Source: Streptomyces tardus
GTDB lineage: Bacteria; Actinomycetota; Actinomycetes; Streptomycetales; Streptomycetaceae
Assembly: GCF_018101125.2 (NCBI RefSeq)
Contig: NZ_JAELVF020000001.1
Span: 2,275,234 to 2,339,233 of the forward strand
Direction: 5' to 3'
DNA length: 64,000 nt
Under the pieces are notes generated by a model. That model was not told the DNA's origin. It searched no databases and saw only the letters and a program-made list of their open reading frames with translations. Below are positions 25,668 through 34,191 of the stretch, piece by piece. A program made the translations under genes and the position numbers. Every line of letters starts with the position of its first letter. The first letter of the stretch is position 1.

Positions 25668-26630
25668 TCAGCGGCCCGGGGTGGCGGTGCGGTCGGTGCG
25701 GCCCGACCCGTCCCGGGTGACGAGCGTCCAGGTCGCGATCGACGCACAGGCGACGCCGGTGCCGAGCAGCGCCCCGGCCAGGGTGTCCGTCGGCCAGTGC
25801 ACGCCGAGGAACATCCGGGTGAAGCAGACGCCGGCGACGGAGACCGCGGTCACGACGACGGCGAACACCCACCACGCACGGGCGAGTTGGGTTCGGCGTG
25901 CCAGCCACAGCAGGAGCACACCGCTCGCGGCGGCGGTCATCGCGTGGCCCGAGGGGAGGGCGTGGAGAGAGGCCGAGTCCACGGGGTGCTCCCACACCGG
26001 CCTCTCGCGTCCCAGCGCGGAGCGCAGAGCCGTCCTCCCGCCCCACTCGACCGCGCTTGTGCCCGCCACCCACAGGCCGAGGAGCTTCTGCCCGCGTGCG
26101 CAGAGCAGGACCACCGCGACGAGCAGCAGACCCCGCATCGTCCACGGGTCCCAGAACCAGTCGGTGAGGATCCGGTTCGCATGCGCCAACCCGTCGTGTT
26201 CCAGAGCCAGTTGGTGCAGGTGGGCCGCGATGTGCCGGTCCGCGCGCAGCAGTGGCTGCCAGCCCGCCGTGACCAGGGCCGCGACGGCTGCCGCCCCGGC
26301 GATCAGTACGGCCGCGGCCTTTCCCGCAGGCTCGGCGAACCACTCCGCGATACGAGCGCCGCAGCCACCGCCCGCACCCGGCGCCGCGCCCGTGGTGGCG
26401 TACGGGGCGGCGTGCGGTGGCGTACCGAGTGCGGAGCCGGACCCGAGTGCGGAGCCGGGGACCCGGATGAGGAACCGGACCCGGATGAGGAACCGGACCC
26501 GGATGAGGAACCGGGTGGGGAATCGGTGCCCGTCATCTGGGGTGACGCACCCCGTCCTAGGGTCGGTTGGCCACTGGCCCCGTGTTCTCCGGAGAGGACG
26601 AAGAAATGACCGCCGGCCCCTCGCCGTCAC
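25668..26630 (-). CDS. PAP2-family membrane phosphatase, start uncertain
   Basis: A type 2 phosphatidic acid phosphatase. The three signature motifs are present: RSALGRERPVWEHP (KxxxxxxRP-like), SLHALPSGHAM (PSGH) and TRMFLGVHWPTD (SRxxxxxHxxxD with Thr for Ser), set among six hydrophobic helices. Substrates would be undecaprenyl- or lipid-phosphates. The frame is open to a GTG at 26630, inside the neighbouring gene. The only ATG in a suitable place (26536, MTGTDSPPGSSSGSG) is in another frame, separated by an 18-bp repeat array. The true N-terminus, or a frameshift there, cannot be resolved. The last 12 residues are hydrophilic. Confidence 0.8.
   Translation of the reverse strand: MTARGRRSFLRPLRRTRGQWPTDPRTGCVTPDDGHRFPTRFLIRVRFLIRVRFLIRVPGSALGSGSALGTPPHAAPYATTGAAPGAGGGCGARIAEWFAEPAGKAAAVLIAGAAAVAALVTAGWQPLLRADRHIAAHLHQLALEHDGLAHANRILTDWFWDPWTMRGLLLVAVVLLCARGQKLLGLWVAGTSAVEWGGRTALRSALGRERPVWEHPVDSASLHALPSGHAMTAAASGVLLLWLARRTQLARAWWVFAVVVTAVSVAGVCFTRMFLGVHWPTDTLAGALLGTGVACASIATWTLVTRDGSGRTDRTATPGR
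26461..26514. repeat. 18-bp tandem repeat, three perfect copies
   Basis: acccggatgaggaaccgg occurs at 26461, 26479 and 26497. Two diverged units (acccgagtgcggagccgg type) precede it. It lies at the 5' end of the PAP2 gene and encodes RVRFLI or GSGSSS repeats, depending on the frame. Confidence 0.9.
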
Positions 26631-27352
26631 CGCGTGTGCTCGTTGTCCGCAACTCCGAGGGCAGCGCGCCTCGGCGCCTGCTGCCCTGGCTCGCCGAGGA
26701 GGGCGTGGCCTGCGAGGAGGTCGAGGGGCGCGACGTACCCACGGTCGCGGACGGCTACGACGGTGCGGTGCTGCTCGGCGGCGGCTTCATGCCGGACGAC
26801 GACCTGCGGCGTCCGTGGTTGGCGCGCGAGCGCGCTCTCGCCCGTCGGGCGGTCGACGACGGCGTACCGCTGCTCGGCATCTGCCTGGGTGCGCAGCTGT
26901 TGGCGGTCGCGCGGGGCGGTGCCGCCGCGAGCAGCCACGGTGTGCCGGAGCGCGGTTCGTGTTCGGTGCAGCTGCTCGCGGAGGCGAAGGAGGACGAGCT
27001 GCTGAACGACCTGCCGGCGCACTTTCCCGTGATCCAGAACCATCGCGACCAGATCACCGAACTTCCGCCGGGCGCCGTGCACTTGGCGCGCAGCGAGGCC
27101 TGTCCGGTGCAGGCGTTCAGAGTGGGCGACCGGGCGTGGGGCGTGCAGTTCCACCCCGAGGTCGACGCCGCCCGGCTGGCCCGGTGGGACGAGAGCGCGC
27201 TGACGGAGGAGGGCCTGGACCTGGACGCGCTGCGCGGGCGGGCGGAGCAGGCCGAGCCCGAAAGTGCCCGTGCCGCACGGCAGTTGGTGGCGAACTTCGC
27301 GGCCGTGGTGCGCACGTACGCCGCCGGGCGCCGCTCGTCGGCCGCCGGGTAA
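26606..27352 (+). CDS. Class I glutamine amidotransferase (GATase) domain protein
   Basis: 248 residues. It contains the amidotransferase triad: the nucleophile Cys in LLGICLGAQLLAVARGG, and His and Glu in WGVQFHPEVDAARL. The N-terminal RVLVVRNSEGSAPRRLLPWL and GAVLLGGGFMPDDD fit stand-alone GMP-synthase-like GATases, which hydrolyse glutamine or gamma-glutamyl compounds. No synthetase partner is adjacent, so the substrate is unknown. GGAGAGG precedes the ATG at 26606. A strong hairpin follows the stop. Confidence 0.85.
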   Translation: MTAGPSPSPRVLVVRNSEGSAPRRLLPWLAEEGVACEEVEGRDVPTVADGYDGAVLLGGGFMPDDDLRRPWLARERALARRAVDDGVPLLGICLGAQLLAVARGGAAASSHGVPERGSCSVQLLAEAKEDELLNDLPAHFPVIQNHRDQITELPPGAVHLARSEACPVQAFRVGDRAWGVQFHPEVDAARLARWDESALTEEGLDLDALRGRAEQAEPESARAARQLVANFAAVVRTYAAGRRSSAAG

Positions 27353-27353
27353 C

Positions 27354-27406
27354 CGGCCCGCGCCCGAGAGCGCCCCGCAGACAGCGGGGCCCACGGGCGC
27401 GGGCCG
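27354..27406. terminator. Bidirectional terminator hairpin
   Basis: A 13-bp perfect stem (27354-27366 with 27394-27406), with an inner 7-bp stem (27372-27378 with 27384-27390). It lies directly after the amidotransferase stop and before the converging aminotransferase stop. Confidence 0.75.
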
Positions 27407-27522
27407 CCTGCTGCCCTGCTGTCCGTACGCCACTGACCCCGGGCGGACGGGCGTCGACCGTACGGCCTGGGCGGCTGCCGCTTCGACGGGCGTCCGGAGC
27501 AGGGGGCGGCGGCCCGACGGGG

Positions 27523-28635
27523 TCAACTGCGGAGTGTCGCAAGGGCTTTGGCCACCTGCTCGACGACTGTCGGCGGGGTGGAGGCGTGCGGGGAGAGCCG
27601 CAGCGAGTCGGCGCGGACGGTCGGCGTGACGCCCTCGGCGTGCAACGCCTCGGCGACGCGGGCCGGTTGGTGGCCGGGGAGAGTGAAGGAGAGAATGCCC
27701 GCCCGGTGCGCCGGGTCGGTCGGGGAGAGCAGCTGGGCGCCGTACTCCCGTACCGCGTCGGTGAGTTCGGTGACGCGAGCGGAGACAAGGGCCTCGATCG
27801 CCGGCACGGTGTACCGCTCGACCAGCTCCAGAGCCGCGACGAAGGAGGCAGCCGTCACCGGGCTGAGGTTGGTGATCGACCAACGCCGCGCGTCCGGTGC
27901 GGGCGGGTGCTCCTCGCCGTCGAAACGGGCGACGTCCTCGACGCCGGTCCACCCGGTGAGCACCGGCTCAAGGAGCTCCAGGGCGCGGTCGGAGAGTACG
28001 GCGAAACCGGTGGACCAGCCGGCGCGAAGCCACTTCTGCCCGCCCGTGACCACCACGTCCGCCACTTCCCACGGCATCGCCGCGACGCCGAACCCCTGGA
28101 TGGCGTCCACGATCAGCAGCCGGTCCGGACCGATCACCTCGCGCAGCGCGGCCAGATCGACGCGGAAACCGGTGCGGAAGTCCACCGCACTGACCGAGAG
28201 CGCCACGACGTCGTCGGTGAGCGCGGCGCGGACCCGTTCCGGTGTCACGCCGCCGCCGGGCCGCGGTTCGAGCCGACGCGGTGCGCTCCGCCCCAGCTCC
28301 GCCGCGCGGCGCCACGGATAGAGGTTGGACGGGAACTCGGTGCGCGACACCAGCACCGTGCCCGCGCGCACGCCGAGCGCGGCGTGGAAGAGGCCGGTCG
28401 AGGTGTTGGGCAGCAGCACCGTGTGCTCGACGTCGGTGCCCGCCAACCGGGCAGCCGTTCGGCGCGCCCGATGCTCGGTCTCCATCAGCACGTTCACGGT
28501 GGTGTGGTCGGCGCGCGCCGACTCCTCCGCCGCCCGTGCGAGCGCGGCGACCGCCTCACCGGACGGCGGGCCGAAACGCGCGAAGTCGAGGTAACCGGCC
28601 GGGGCGTCGAAGTGGTCGGCGTACGAAGCGGACAC
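27523..28635 (-). CDS. Class V aminotransferase / cysteine desulfurase-like PLP enzyme
   Basis: 370 residues. The fold is that of class V PLP-dependent aminotransferases. Typical blocks are VLLPNTSTGLFHAALGVRAG, VLVSRTEFPSNLYPWRRAAE, the cofactor-binding Asp region LLIVDAIQGFG, and the Schiff-base Lys in DVVVTGGQKWLRAGWSTGFA. The protein ends TVRADSLRLSPHASTPPTVV. The substrate cannot be deduced. The start is GTG at 28635 with AAAGGA upstream. Confidence 0.85.
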   Translation of the reverse strand: MSASYADHFDAPAGYLDFARFGPPSGEAVAALARAAEESARADHTTVNVLMETEHRARRTAARLAGTDVEHTVLLPNTSTGLFHAALGVRAGTVLVSRTEFPSNLYPWRRAAELGRSAPRRLEPRPGGGVTPERVRAALTDDVVALSVSAVDFRTGFRVDLAALREVIGPDRLLIVDAIQGFGVAAMPWEVADVVVTGGQKWLRAGWSTGFAVLSDRALELLEPVLTGWTGVEDVARFDGEEHPPAPDARRWSITNLSPVTAASFVAALELVERYTVPAIEALVSARVTELTDAVREYGAQLLSPTDPAHRAGILSFTLPGHQPARVAEALHAEGVTPTVRADSLRLSPHASTPPTVVEQVAKALATLRS

Positions 28636-29454
28636 GGAACACGTCCTTTCACGGCGGAACGTACGGGCTGCGGGGCGGTCGGGCTGCGGTTCGTGGCTGA
28701 GGGAACGGGCCGTGCGCGGGGCACAGGCGCCCGCGCACGGCGCACGTCGTGCGTCTCGTCTCGTCGCACGCTACGCGTCGCGCGCGGGCCCTCGCCCCCG
28801 CACCAGCCGCGCCCCCGCGCCCGACCCGTACAGAAGTGCGGTCGGGCCGGCCCCGGATTCCGTGTGCACCTTGCCTGTTCTTACCGGTGGTTCCTGTGCA
28901 GAATGAGCAACAACGAGCTCAGGCTTAGGAGTTCGCCACCCCCCAGCCGCCAGCGCGGCGGCGGCGGAACACACCCACCGCCGCGCTGGCACACCAACCG
29001 GGGTCTCTCGTGCGCGAGTTGTGCGCTGCTCGGCTCCGCAGCGCCCCCGCGGAACACCGTCTCGCTCTTCTGCGCCGCCATGCGCCGCACTTGCCACAGC
29101 TCCCGCCGGCTTTCCTTACGCGAATCACCGGGAAGCCCTGGCTCGGGCCACGAGGTGTGCGACGGCGGATGTCGAGCACGCGCCGCCGAACCCGCACAGT
29201 TCGGTTTCGAAGCTGGTGCCGTGTGCTGCTGACCGCTCACGGGCAGGGCCCGGTGGGCGCCGGTACGCGGTGAGCACCGTCTTCCCCAACTCCTCGCGGC
29301 GCAGGCGGAGTTGGATCCGTGTCCGGTGAGCGGCCGAACGCGCGCTGAGGGCCGTTCTCGACGCCGCGGCACAGCGTCGTACCGCAGCGATGGCCGGTAC
29401 GGTCGTCGGCCCGGTTCTGTCGAGCCGGACGCCGGCGGGTGGGCCGGTGGGCGC
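28636..29454. other. Region without a confident gene
   Basis: About 820 bp. Overlapping open frames exist on the plus strand, such as 29010-29273 (RELCAARLRSAPAEHRLALL, LRRHAPHLPQLPPAFLTRIT) and 29021-29329, but none has clearly better codon use than the others. 28850-28925 is less GC-rich and may be a promoter. It could hold a decayed or small unknown gene; I make no product call. Confidence 0.4.
28949..28990. terminator. GC-rich hairpin, 13-bp stem
   Basis: GCCAGCGCGGCGG (28949-28961) pairs perfectly with CCGCCGCGCTGGC (28978-28990), with a 16-nt loop. It lies in a gene-free stretch, so it may be a terminator or a leader structure. Confidence 0.45.
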
Positions 29455-29817
29455 TCAGCCGGCGTGGGTGGCGAGTTGCTTGATCTTCTCGAACGGGTAG
29501 CCGCCGATGACCTGCACCACAAGCAGGTACGCCGCCAGCACGGCCAGCGGCAGGAGGTCCAGCTCGCCGCCGTCCGGGTCGACGATCACCCGGTAGAGCG
29601 GCAGCAGCGGGGCCGCGCTCAGCGCTGCCGCGCCGGTGCACCAGAAGGCGACCAGGCTGTGCGCGCGAGCGAGCAACTGCCGGTCCGCACAGACCGGTTC
29701 GGGGATCTCGAACCCCAGGAAGCGGTCGGCCACCGAGCCGCGGAAACCGATCACCGCCAGCATCAGATACACCACGGCCATCACCGTGAAGCTGAACAAC
29801 AGAAACAGGGCGACCAT
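29455..29817 (-). CDS. Small membrane protein, function unknown
   Basis: 120 residues with three to four hydrophobic segments: MVALFLLFSFTVMAVVYLML, SLVAFWCTGAAALSAAPLLP and PLAVLAAYLLVVQVIGGYPF, then EKIKQLATHAG. I recognise no motif. The ATG at 29817 was chosen because sequence upstream in the frame is Arg/Cys-rich and not membrane-like. It diverges from the two-component system at 30141. Confidence 0.65.
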   Translation of the reverse strand: MVALFLLFSFTVMAVVYLMLAVIGFRGSVADRFLGFEIPEPVCADRQLLARAHSLVAFWCTGAAALSAAPLLPLYRVIVDPDGGELDLLPLAVLAAYLLVVQVIGGYPFEKIKQLATHAG

Positions 29818-30140
29818 GGGAAGCCTTCGAACGCGCGGTGGGTGGGTCCGGCGACCGCCGGGACAGGACCTCACATCTTCTGCCCCGATTCTGCGTTTGC
29901 ACGCCCTCCCACGGCACGACCTCCGCCCCCGCCGACCGGCGGGGCCACCCCGCGCAGCTCCCACCGCCCGTACGGGGCGGGCCGCCTCCGCGTCACCGCA
30001 CCTCCGTGAGACGCGCCCCCGCGTGCTCCGCCCGCCCCGCCCGGGCCCGCCGGCCGCACCTGCGGCCTCTCCCGAAAGTCGGAGGGCGGGTCCGACTCAG
30101 GACGCAGGGAATCCGGCGCCGCGCCCCTGACAATTGACCC
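29818..30140. other. Divergent intergenic region
   Basis: 323 bp between a minus-strand membrane protein and the kinase gene. It is very GC-rich, with several short inverted repeats but no clear promoter. TGACAATTGACCC lies just before the kinase ATG, with no obvious ribosome site, so the kinase may have a leaderless or very short-leader transcript. Confidence 0.35.
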
Positions 30141-31895
30141 ATGCCCCGCACCATCCGAAGTCCCTTCACCGCGCCCGGCGAACAGGGCGGGAAACGGTGG
30201 CGTGCGGCCCTTGAGGCGTTCGGCGTCGGCGTGCCGCTGGTGCTGAGCGAGTTGGCGGTGCACGAGGCGAGTGCCGGATTTCCGCTGCCGGTGCTGCTGG
30301 TGCTCGGTATCGCCGTCATCTGCCTCTTCGTGGTCCGCCGCCGCTTCCCCGCGTCCAGTCTGCTCGGCGTCGCCGCGCTGCTGTCGGTGCTGCTCTCGGC
30401 CGGTCTGCCCGCGGCGATGGTGTCGTACGGCGCCGCGCGGCAGATGGTTCCGTCCCGCAGACGGATGCTGGTGCTGTTCGGTTCGTCGGTGCTGCTGATC
30501 GTGCTCAGTACGGGACTGGCTCCGCTGATCGGCATGGGCGGCCACGGCTACGGGCTCGCCATGGGCTCGGTCTTCGCCACCACGACGATCATCGTGCCCG
30601 GCCTCGTCGGCACGGCGGCCGGCCAGCAGGACCGGCTGCTGGAGGCGCTCAAGGAGCGGGCGGCGGCGGCCGAGGAGGCCCGTCGGCTGGTCGACAGCGA
30701 GTCGCGGACCCACGAACGTTCGCGGATCGCCGCCGAGATGCACGATCTCGTCGGGCACCGGCTGTCGCTGATCTCGCTGCACGCGGGCGGGTTGGAGATG
30801 GCGCTCGGCAAGCAGGCGCCCGAGCTGCGCGACGAGGCCACCGTGGTGCGCCGAGCCACCGGTGACGCGATGCGCGAGCTGCGTGAAGTCCTGGGTGTGC
30901 TGGGCCCGTTGAGCCGCGACACCGGTACGGCGGCGCTGACCGACACCACCGGTACGCGGTCCGACATCGAGGCGCTGGCCGAGGAGTCGCGTCAGGTCGG
31001 CATCCCGGTCGACCTCGGCTGGGACGGCCCCGACCTGGACAGCCGTTCGGCCTCGGTGCGGCGCGCGGTGCACCGGGTGGTGCGCGAGTGCCTGACCAAC
31101 GTGCACCGGTACGCCACCGGGGCCCGGGTCGCCGTGACCGTGCGGCACACCGAGGAACGGATCGACGTCCAGGTCCGCAACGGTGTTCCGCCGAAGCCGC
31201 CGTCCGCGAGCACCGGTCTGGGCTCCGGCCGCGGGCTGCCCGGTCTGCGGGAGCGCGTCGGGCTGCTCGGCGGCTCGCTGGAGGCGGCACCGACGGCGGG
31301 TGGCGGCTTCGCGGTGACCGCGCTGATCCCCACCGAGCCCGATCCGAACGCCGCGACCGGCGACCCCGACCGGCCGGACGGCGGGAACGGGTCGTACGAC
31401 ACCGCGTACGAGGGCGGCGAGCAGGGCGCGCACCTCTCCGGCGGCAGAGGTTTCCTCGACCGCTTCCAGCGGCGGTTCCTCGCCGGGCTGACCGGGCTGC
31501 TCGGCCTGACCGGGGTCGGGGTGATGATGCTGTTCGGGGCGGTGCTGGTCGAGGAGGCCAGGGTCTCGAACCAGCCGGTGGCACGGGAGGATCCGCGGCT
31601 CGGGATGACCATGGACGAGGTCACCGAGTCCGTGTACGGCGACAGCGCCGAGGTTCGGGCCGCGGCCACCGGCAGCGAGCCCCCGCGGCCGGACTTCGTG
31701 ACCAGCTGCATCTACCCGACGGTCGGTACCGAGGAGCTGCCCGACTGGGAGTACCGCTACTCCTCGGAGGGCGCGGAGTCCGAGACGACCCATCTGCGGA
31801 TCACCCGCTACTGCTTCCGGGGCGAGAGACTGGCCGACATCGAACGTTTCATCGTGCCGTTGGTGTCGCGGACACCACCCTGGGAGACCCCATGA
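30141..31895 (+). CDS. Sensor histidine kinase (NarL/HisKA_3 type)
   Basis: 584 residues. Five or so N-terminal helices (about 24-165) anchor it in the membrane. The phosphoacceptor region is ERSRIAAEMHDLVGHRLSLI, with His201. The ATPase domain has VRECLTNVHRYATGARVAVT (N box) and GSGRGLPGLRERVGLLGGSL (G box). Unusually, the protein continues past the kinase core: a linker, another helix near 450-470 (LTGLLGLTGVGVMMLFGAVL) and a C-terminal domain of about 110 residues outside or near the membrane. The stop overlaps the regulator's ATG by 4 bases. Confidence 0.9.
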   Translation: MPRTIRSPFTAPGEQGGKRWRAALEAFGVGVPLVLSELAVHEASAGFPLPVLLVLGIAVICLFVVRRRFPASSLLGVAALLSVLLSAGLPAAMVSYGAARQMVPSRRRMLVLFGSSVLLIVLSTGLAPLIGMGGHGYGLAMGSVFATTTIIVPGLVGTAAGQQDRLLEALKERAAAAEEARRLVDSESRTHERSRIAAEMHDLVGHRLSLISLHAGGLEMALGKQAPELRDEATVVRRATGDAMRELREVLGVLGPLSRDTGTAALTDTTGTRSDIEALAEESRQVGIPVDLGWDGPDLDSRSASVRRAVHRVVRECLTNVHRYATGARVAVTVRHTEERIDVQVRNGVPPKPPSASTGLGSGRGLPGLRERVGLLGGSLEAAPTAGGGFAVTALIPTEPDPNAATGDPDRPDGGNGSYDTAYEGGEQGAHLSGGRGFLDRFQRRFLAGLTGLLGLTGVGVMMLFGAVLVEEARVSNQPVAREDPRLGMTMDEVTESVYGDSAEVRAAATGSEPPRPDFVTSCIYPTVGTEELPDWEYRYSSEGAESETTHLRITRYCFRGERLADIERFIVPLVSRTPPWETP

Positions 31896-32674
31896 CCGAT
31901 CAGACCGCGCCCGCACCGCCCGCCTTCGACGCCCCGCGTCCCATCCGGGTGCTCCTCGCCGACGACGAGGAGATGATCCGGCACGGCGTGCGGCTGATCC
32001 TGCGTCACGCGGAGGGCATCGAGGTGGTTGGCGAGGCGGTCAACGGGGAGGAGGCGGTGCGGGTCGCCGCCGAAACCCGTCCCGACGTGGCGCTGATCGA
32101 CATCCGGATGCCGGTGCTCGACGGACTGGCCACCATCGAACGGCTGGTGGCGCTCGACCCGAGCCCGCAGGTCGTCATGCTCACCACCTTCGGCGACGAC
32201 GACAACGTCACCCGGGCGCTGTGGTCCGGCGCGACCGGCTTCCTCCTCAAGGACGACGGGCCGCAGGAACTGATCACCGCCGTACGGGCCGCGGCGGGGG
32301 GCGACGCGGTGCTCTCGCCCGGAGTCACCGGCGCGGTCATCGCCCGTATGCTGCGCGGCGGTTCGCGCACACCGGCCACCGCGCCGGCCACCGCGCCGAC
32401 CGGCCGCGGACCGGCCGGCCGCGGCGCCTCCCCGGCCGGCAACGGACCGGGCGGCGGCAACGGGCCCGCGGACCGCCTGACCGGTCTGACCGAGCGCGAA
32501 CGCGAAGTCCTGCTGCTGCTCGGGCGCGGGCTGGCCAACGGCGACATCGGCCGCCAACTGGGCATCGGCACGGGCACGGTGAAGAGCCACGTCAGCGCCA
32601 TCCTGGAGAAGACCGGCACGGAAAGCAGGGTGCAGGCCGCGCTCCTGGCCCACCAGGCCGGGATGGTCGGCTGA
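31892..32674 (+). CDS. LuxR/NarL-family response regulator
   Basis: 260 residues. The receiver domain has RVLLADDEEMIRHGVRLIL and the phosphorylation site Asp70 in PDVALIDIRMPVLDG. A Gly/Pro/Ala linker of about 40 residues leads to a LuxR helix-turn-helix: LTEREREVLLLLGRGLANGD, IGRQLGIGTGTVKSHVSAIL. It is the partner of the kinase just upstream (ATGA overlap). The ABC exporter genes that follow after 400 bp may be its target. Confidence 0.92.
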   Translation: MTDQTAPAPPAFDAPRPIRVLLADDEEMIRHGVRLILRHAEGIEVVGEAVNGEEAVRVAAETRPDVALIDIRMPVLDGLATIERLVALDPSPQVVMLTTFGDDDNVTRALWSGATGFLLKDDGPQELITAVRAAAGGDAVLSPGVTGAVIARMLRGGSRTPATAPATAPTGRGPAGRGASPAGNGPGGGNGPADRLTGLTEREREVLLLLGRGLANGDIGRQLGIGTGTVKSHVSAILEKTGTESRVQAALLAHQAGMVG

Positions 32675-33081
32675 GCCTGCCGCGCAGGACACCCGCACCG
32701 GTCGGTCCCGCCGGAGGGGGCGACCGAACGCGACCGAACGCGCCCCGACGCGTGGGGACGTGGGTACGAGATGCGTGCGTGGACGTACGACGCGCCCGGC
32801 CGAGGGCCTACGCGCTGCGGGCGCGCAGCCGTACGACCGGCGTACGAGCGGCGGGCGGTGGCCGAGCGCCCCGGTGCGGAGCCGAGCCGGTCCTCCGACC
32901 GAAGACAGGGGCCGGCCCTCTGCCCAAGGGCAGAGGAGAGGTCCGTCGCAGGGTGTACGCGGGGCCCGGCGCCCAACCTTGGACGGGCCCCGGTTTCGGC
33001 ACCTGAGACCTATGTTTCCGAGGGTCCGCCGGGCCGAGCATGGAGGAACCCAGCCGACCCGTCGACCAACCGGGAGCCTCC
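32675..33081. other. Intergenic region between regulator and ABC exporter
   Basis: 407 bp with no credible gene. CCTCTGCCC (32917-32925) and GGGCAGAGG (32928-32936) form a tight hairpin that may end the two-component operon. A TATGTT near 33012 could be a -10 element for the exporter operon. Confidence 0.45.
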
Positions 33082-33870
33082 ATGAGCGCCATGTACGCCG
33101 CCCTCACCGCCAACTCCCTCCACACGCCGTCCCGTTCGGCCGCGGAGGCGACAGAGCTCACCAAGATCTACGGCGAGGGCGACACCCGCGTCGTCGCGCT
33201 CGACTCCGTCTCGGTCGGCTTCGAACAGGGCCGCTTCACCGCGATCATGGGCCCCTCCGGCTCCGGCAAATCGACGCTGATGCACTGCATGGCCGGCCTC
33301 GACTCGATCTCCGCGGGCAGCGCCCGGGTCGGCGACACTGAGCTGTCCGGTCTCGACGACCGTGCGCTCACCCGGCTGCGCCGGGACAAGATCGGCTTCG
33401 TCTTCCAGGCGTTCAACCTGCTGCCGACGCTCACCGCGCTGGAGAACATCACGCTGCCGCTGGCCATCGCCGGGCGCAGCGCGGACCAGGAATGGCTGGA
33501 CACCGTCGTCACCACCGTGGGGCTCTCCGGACGCCTCGCCCACCGCCCCGCACAGCTCTCCGGCGGCCAGCAGCAGCGGGTCGCGGTGGCGCGCGCCCTC
33601 GCCTCCCGGCCGGACATCGTCTTCGCCGACGAGCCGACCGGCAACCTCGACTCCCGCGCGGGCGGCGAAGTCCTCGGCTTCCTGCGGGAGTCGGTGCGGC
33701 AGTGGGGCCAGACGGTCGTGATGGTCACCCACGACCCGGTGGCCGCCTCGTACGCGGACCGGGTGGTCTTCCTCGCCGACGGGCGCCTCACCGACCAGCT
33801 GATGGACCCGACCGCCGAGAGCGTGCTGGACCGCATGCGCCACTTCGACACCGCCGCGCGTACGAGCTGA
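33082..33870 (+). CDS. ABC transporter ATP-binding protein (MacB/LolD type)
   Basis: 262 residues. Walker A GPSGSGKST, Q-loop region KIGFVFQAFNLLPTLTALEN, signature LSGGQQQRVAVARALASRPD, Walker B IVFADEPTGNLD and the H-loop MVTHDP are all present. The QAFNLLPTLT and DEPTGNLD forms are typical of MacB/LolD-like exporters that pair with FtsX-type permeases, as found 320 bp downstream. An in-frame ATG at 33040 is possible; 33082 was chosen because GGGAG precedes it at the right distance. Confidence 0.92.
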   Translation: MSAMYAALTANSLHTPSRSAAEATELTKIYGEGDTRVVALDSVSVGFEQGRFTAIMGPSGSGKSTLMHCMAGLDSISAGSARVGDTELSGLDDRALTRLRRDKIGFVFQAFNLLPTLTALENITLPLAIAGRSADQEWLDTVVTTVGLSGRLAHRPAQLSGGQQQRVAVARALASRPDIVFADEPTGNLDSRAGGEVLGFLRESVRQWGQTVVMVTHDPVAASYADRVVFLADGRLTDQLMDPTAESVLDRMRHFDTAARTS

Positions 33871-34191
33871 CCGCCCCCGGCCGCGTACCGCCGCCGCGCA
33901 CCCCCGGCCGCGTACCGCCGCCGCGTACCGCCGCCGCGCACAGCGGCCGGTCCCGCGCCCCGTACGGCGGCCGGGCCCGTACCGGCTCCGGCTGCGATCG
34001 GCGTCGGCTCCGACCGGCTCCCCTCCGCCGGCGCCCGGCACCGGCCCCTACGCGCCGCCCACCCGTACGCGCCGCCCACCCGTAGCCGCCGCCCGCCCGT
34101 GCGCGGCGCCGGCGCCCCGTACCTGCCGCTCGATCCGTACTCGCGGGCTCCGGCCCGCCCCTTCCGCTTACCTCCTCAGGACTGAGACCCC
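33871..34191. repeat. Low-complexity intergenic stretch with reiterated gccgcgtaccgcc units
   Basis: 321 bp between the ATPase and permease genes, filled with imperfect copies of ccggccgcgtaccgccgccgc (33888-33945) and gcgccgcccacccgta (34051-34085). No gene is seen. The two exporter genes are normally adjacent, so the stretch looks like expanded repeat sequence within the operon. Confidence 0.6.

Noticed and set aside
25621..29232. A 1203-codon open frame on the plus strand
   Set aside because: It overlaps PAP2, amidotransferase and aminotransferase genes with clear catalytic motifs. Its own sequence is Arg/Ala/Gly-rich without motifs.
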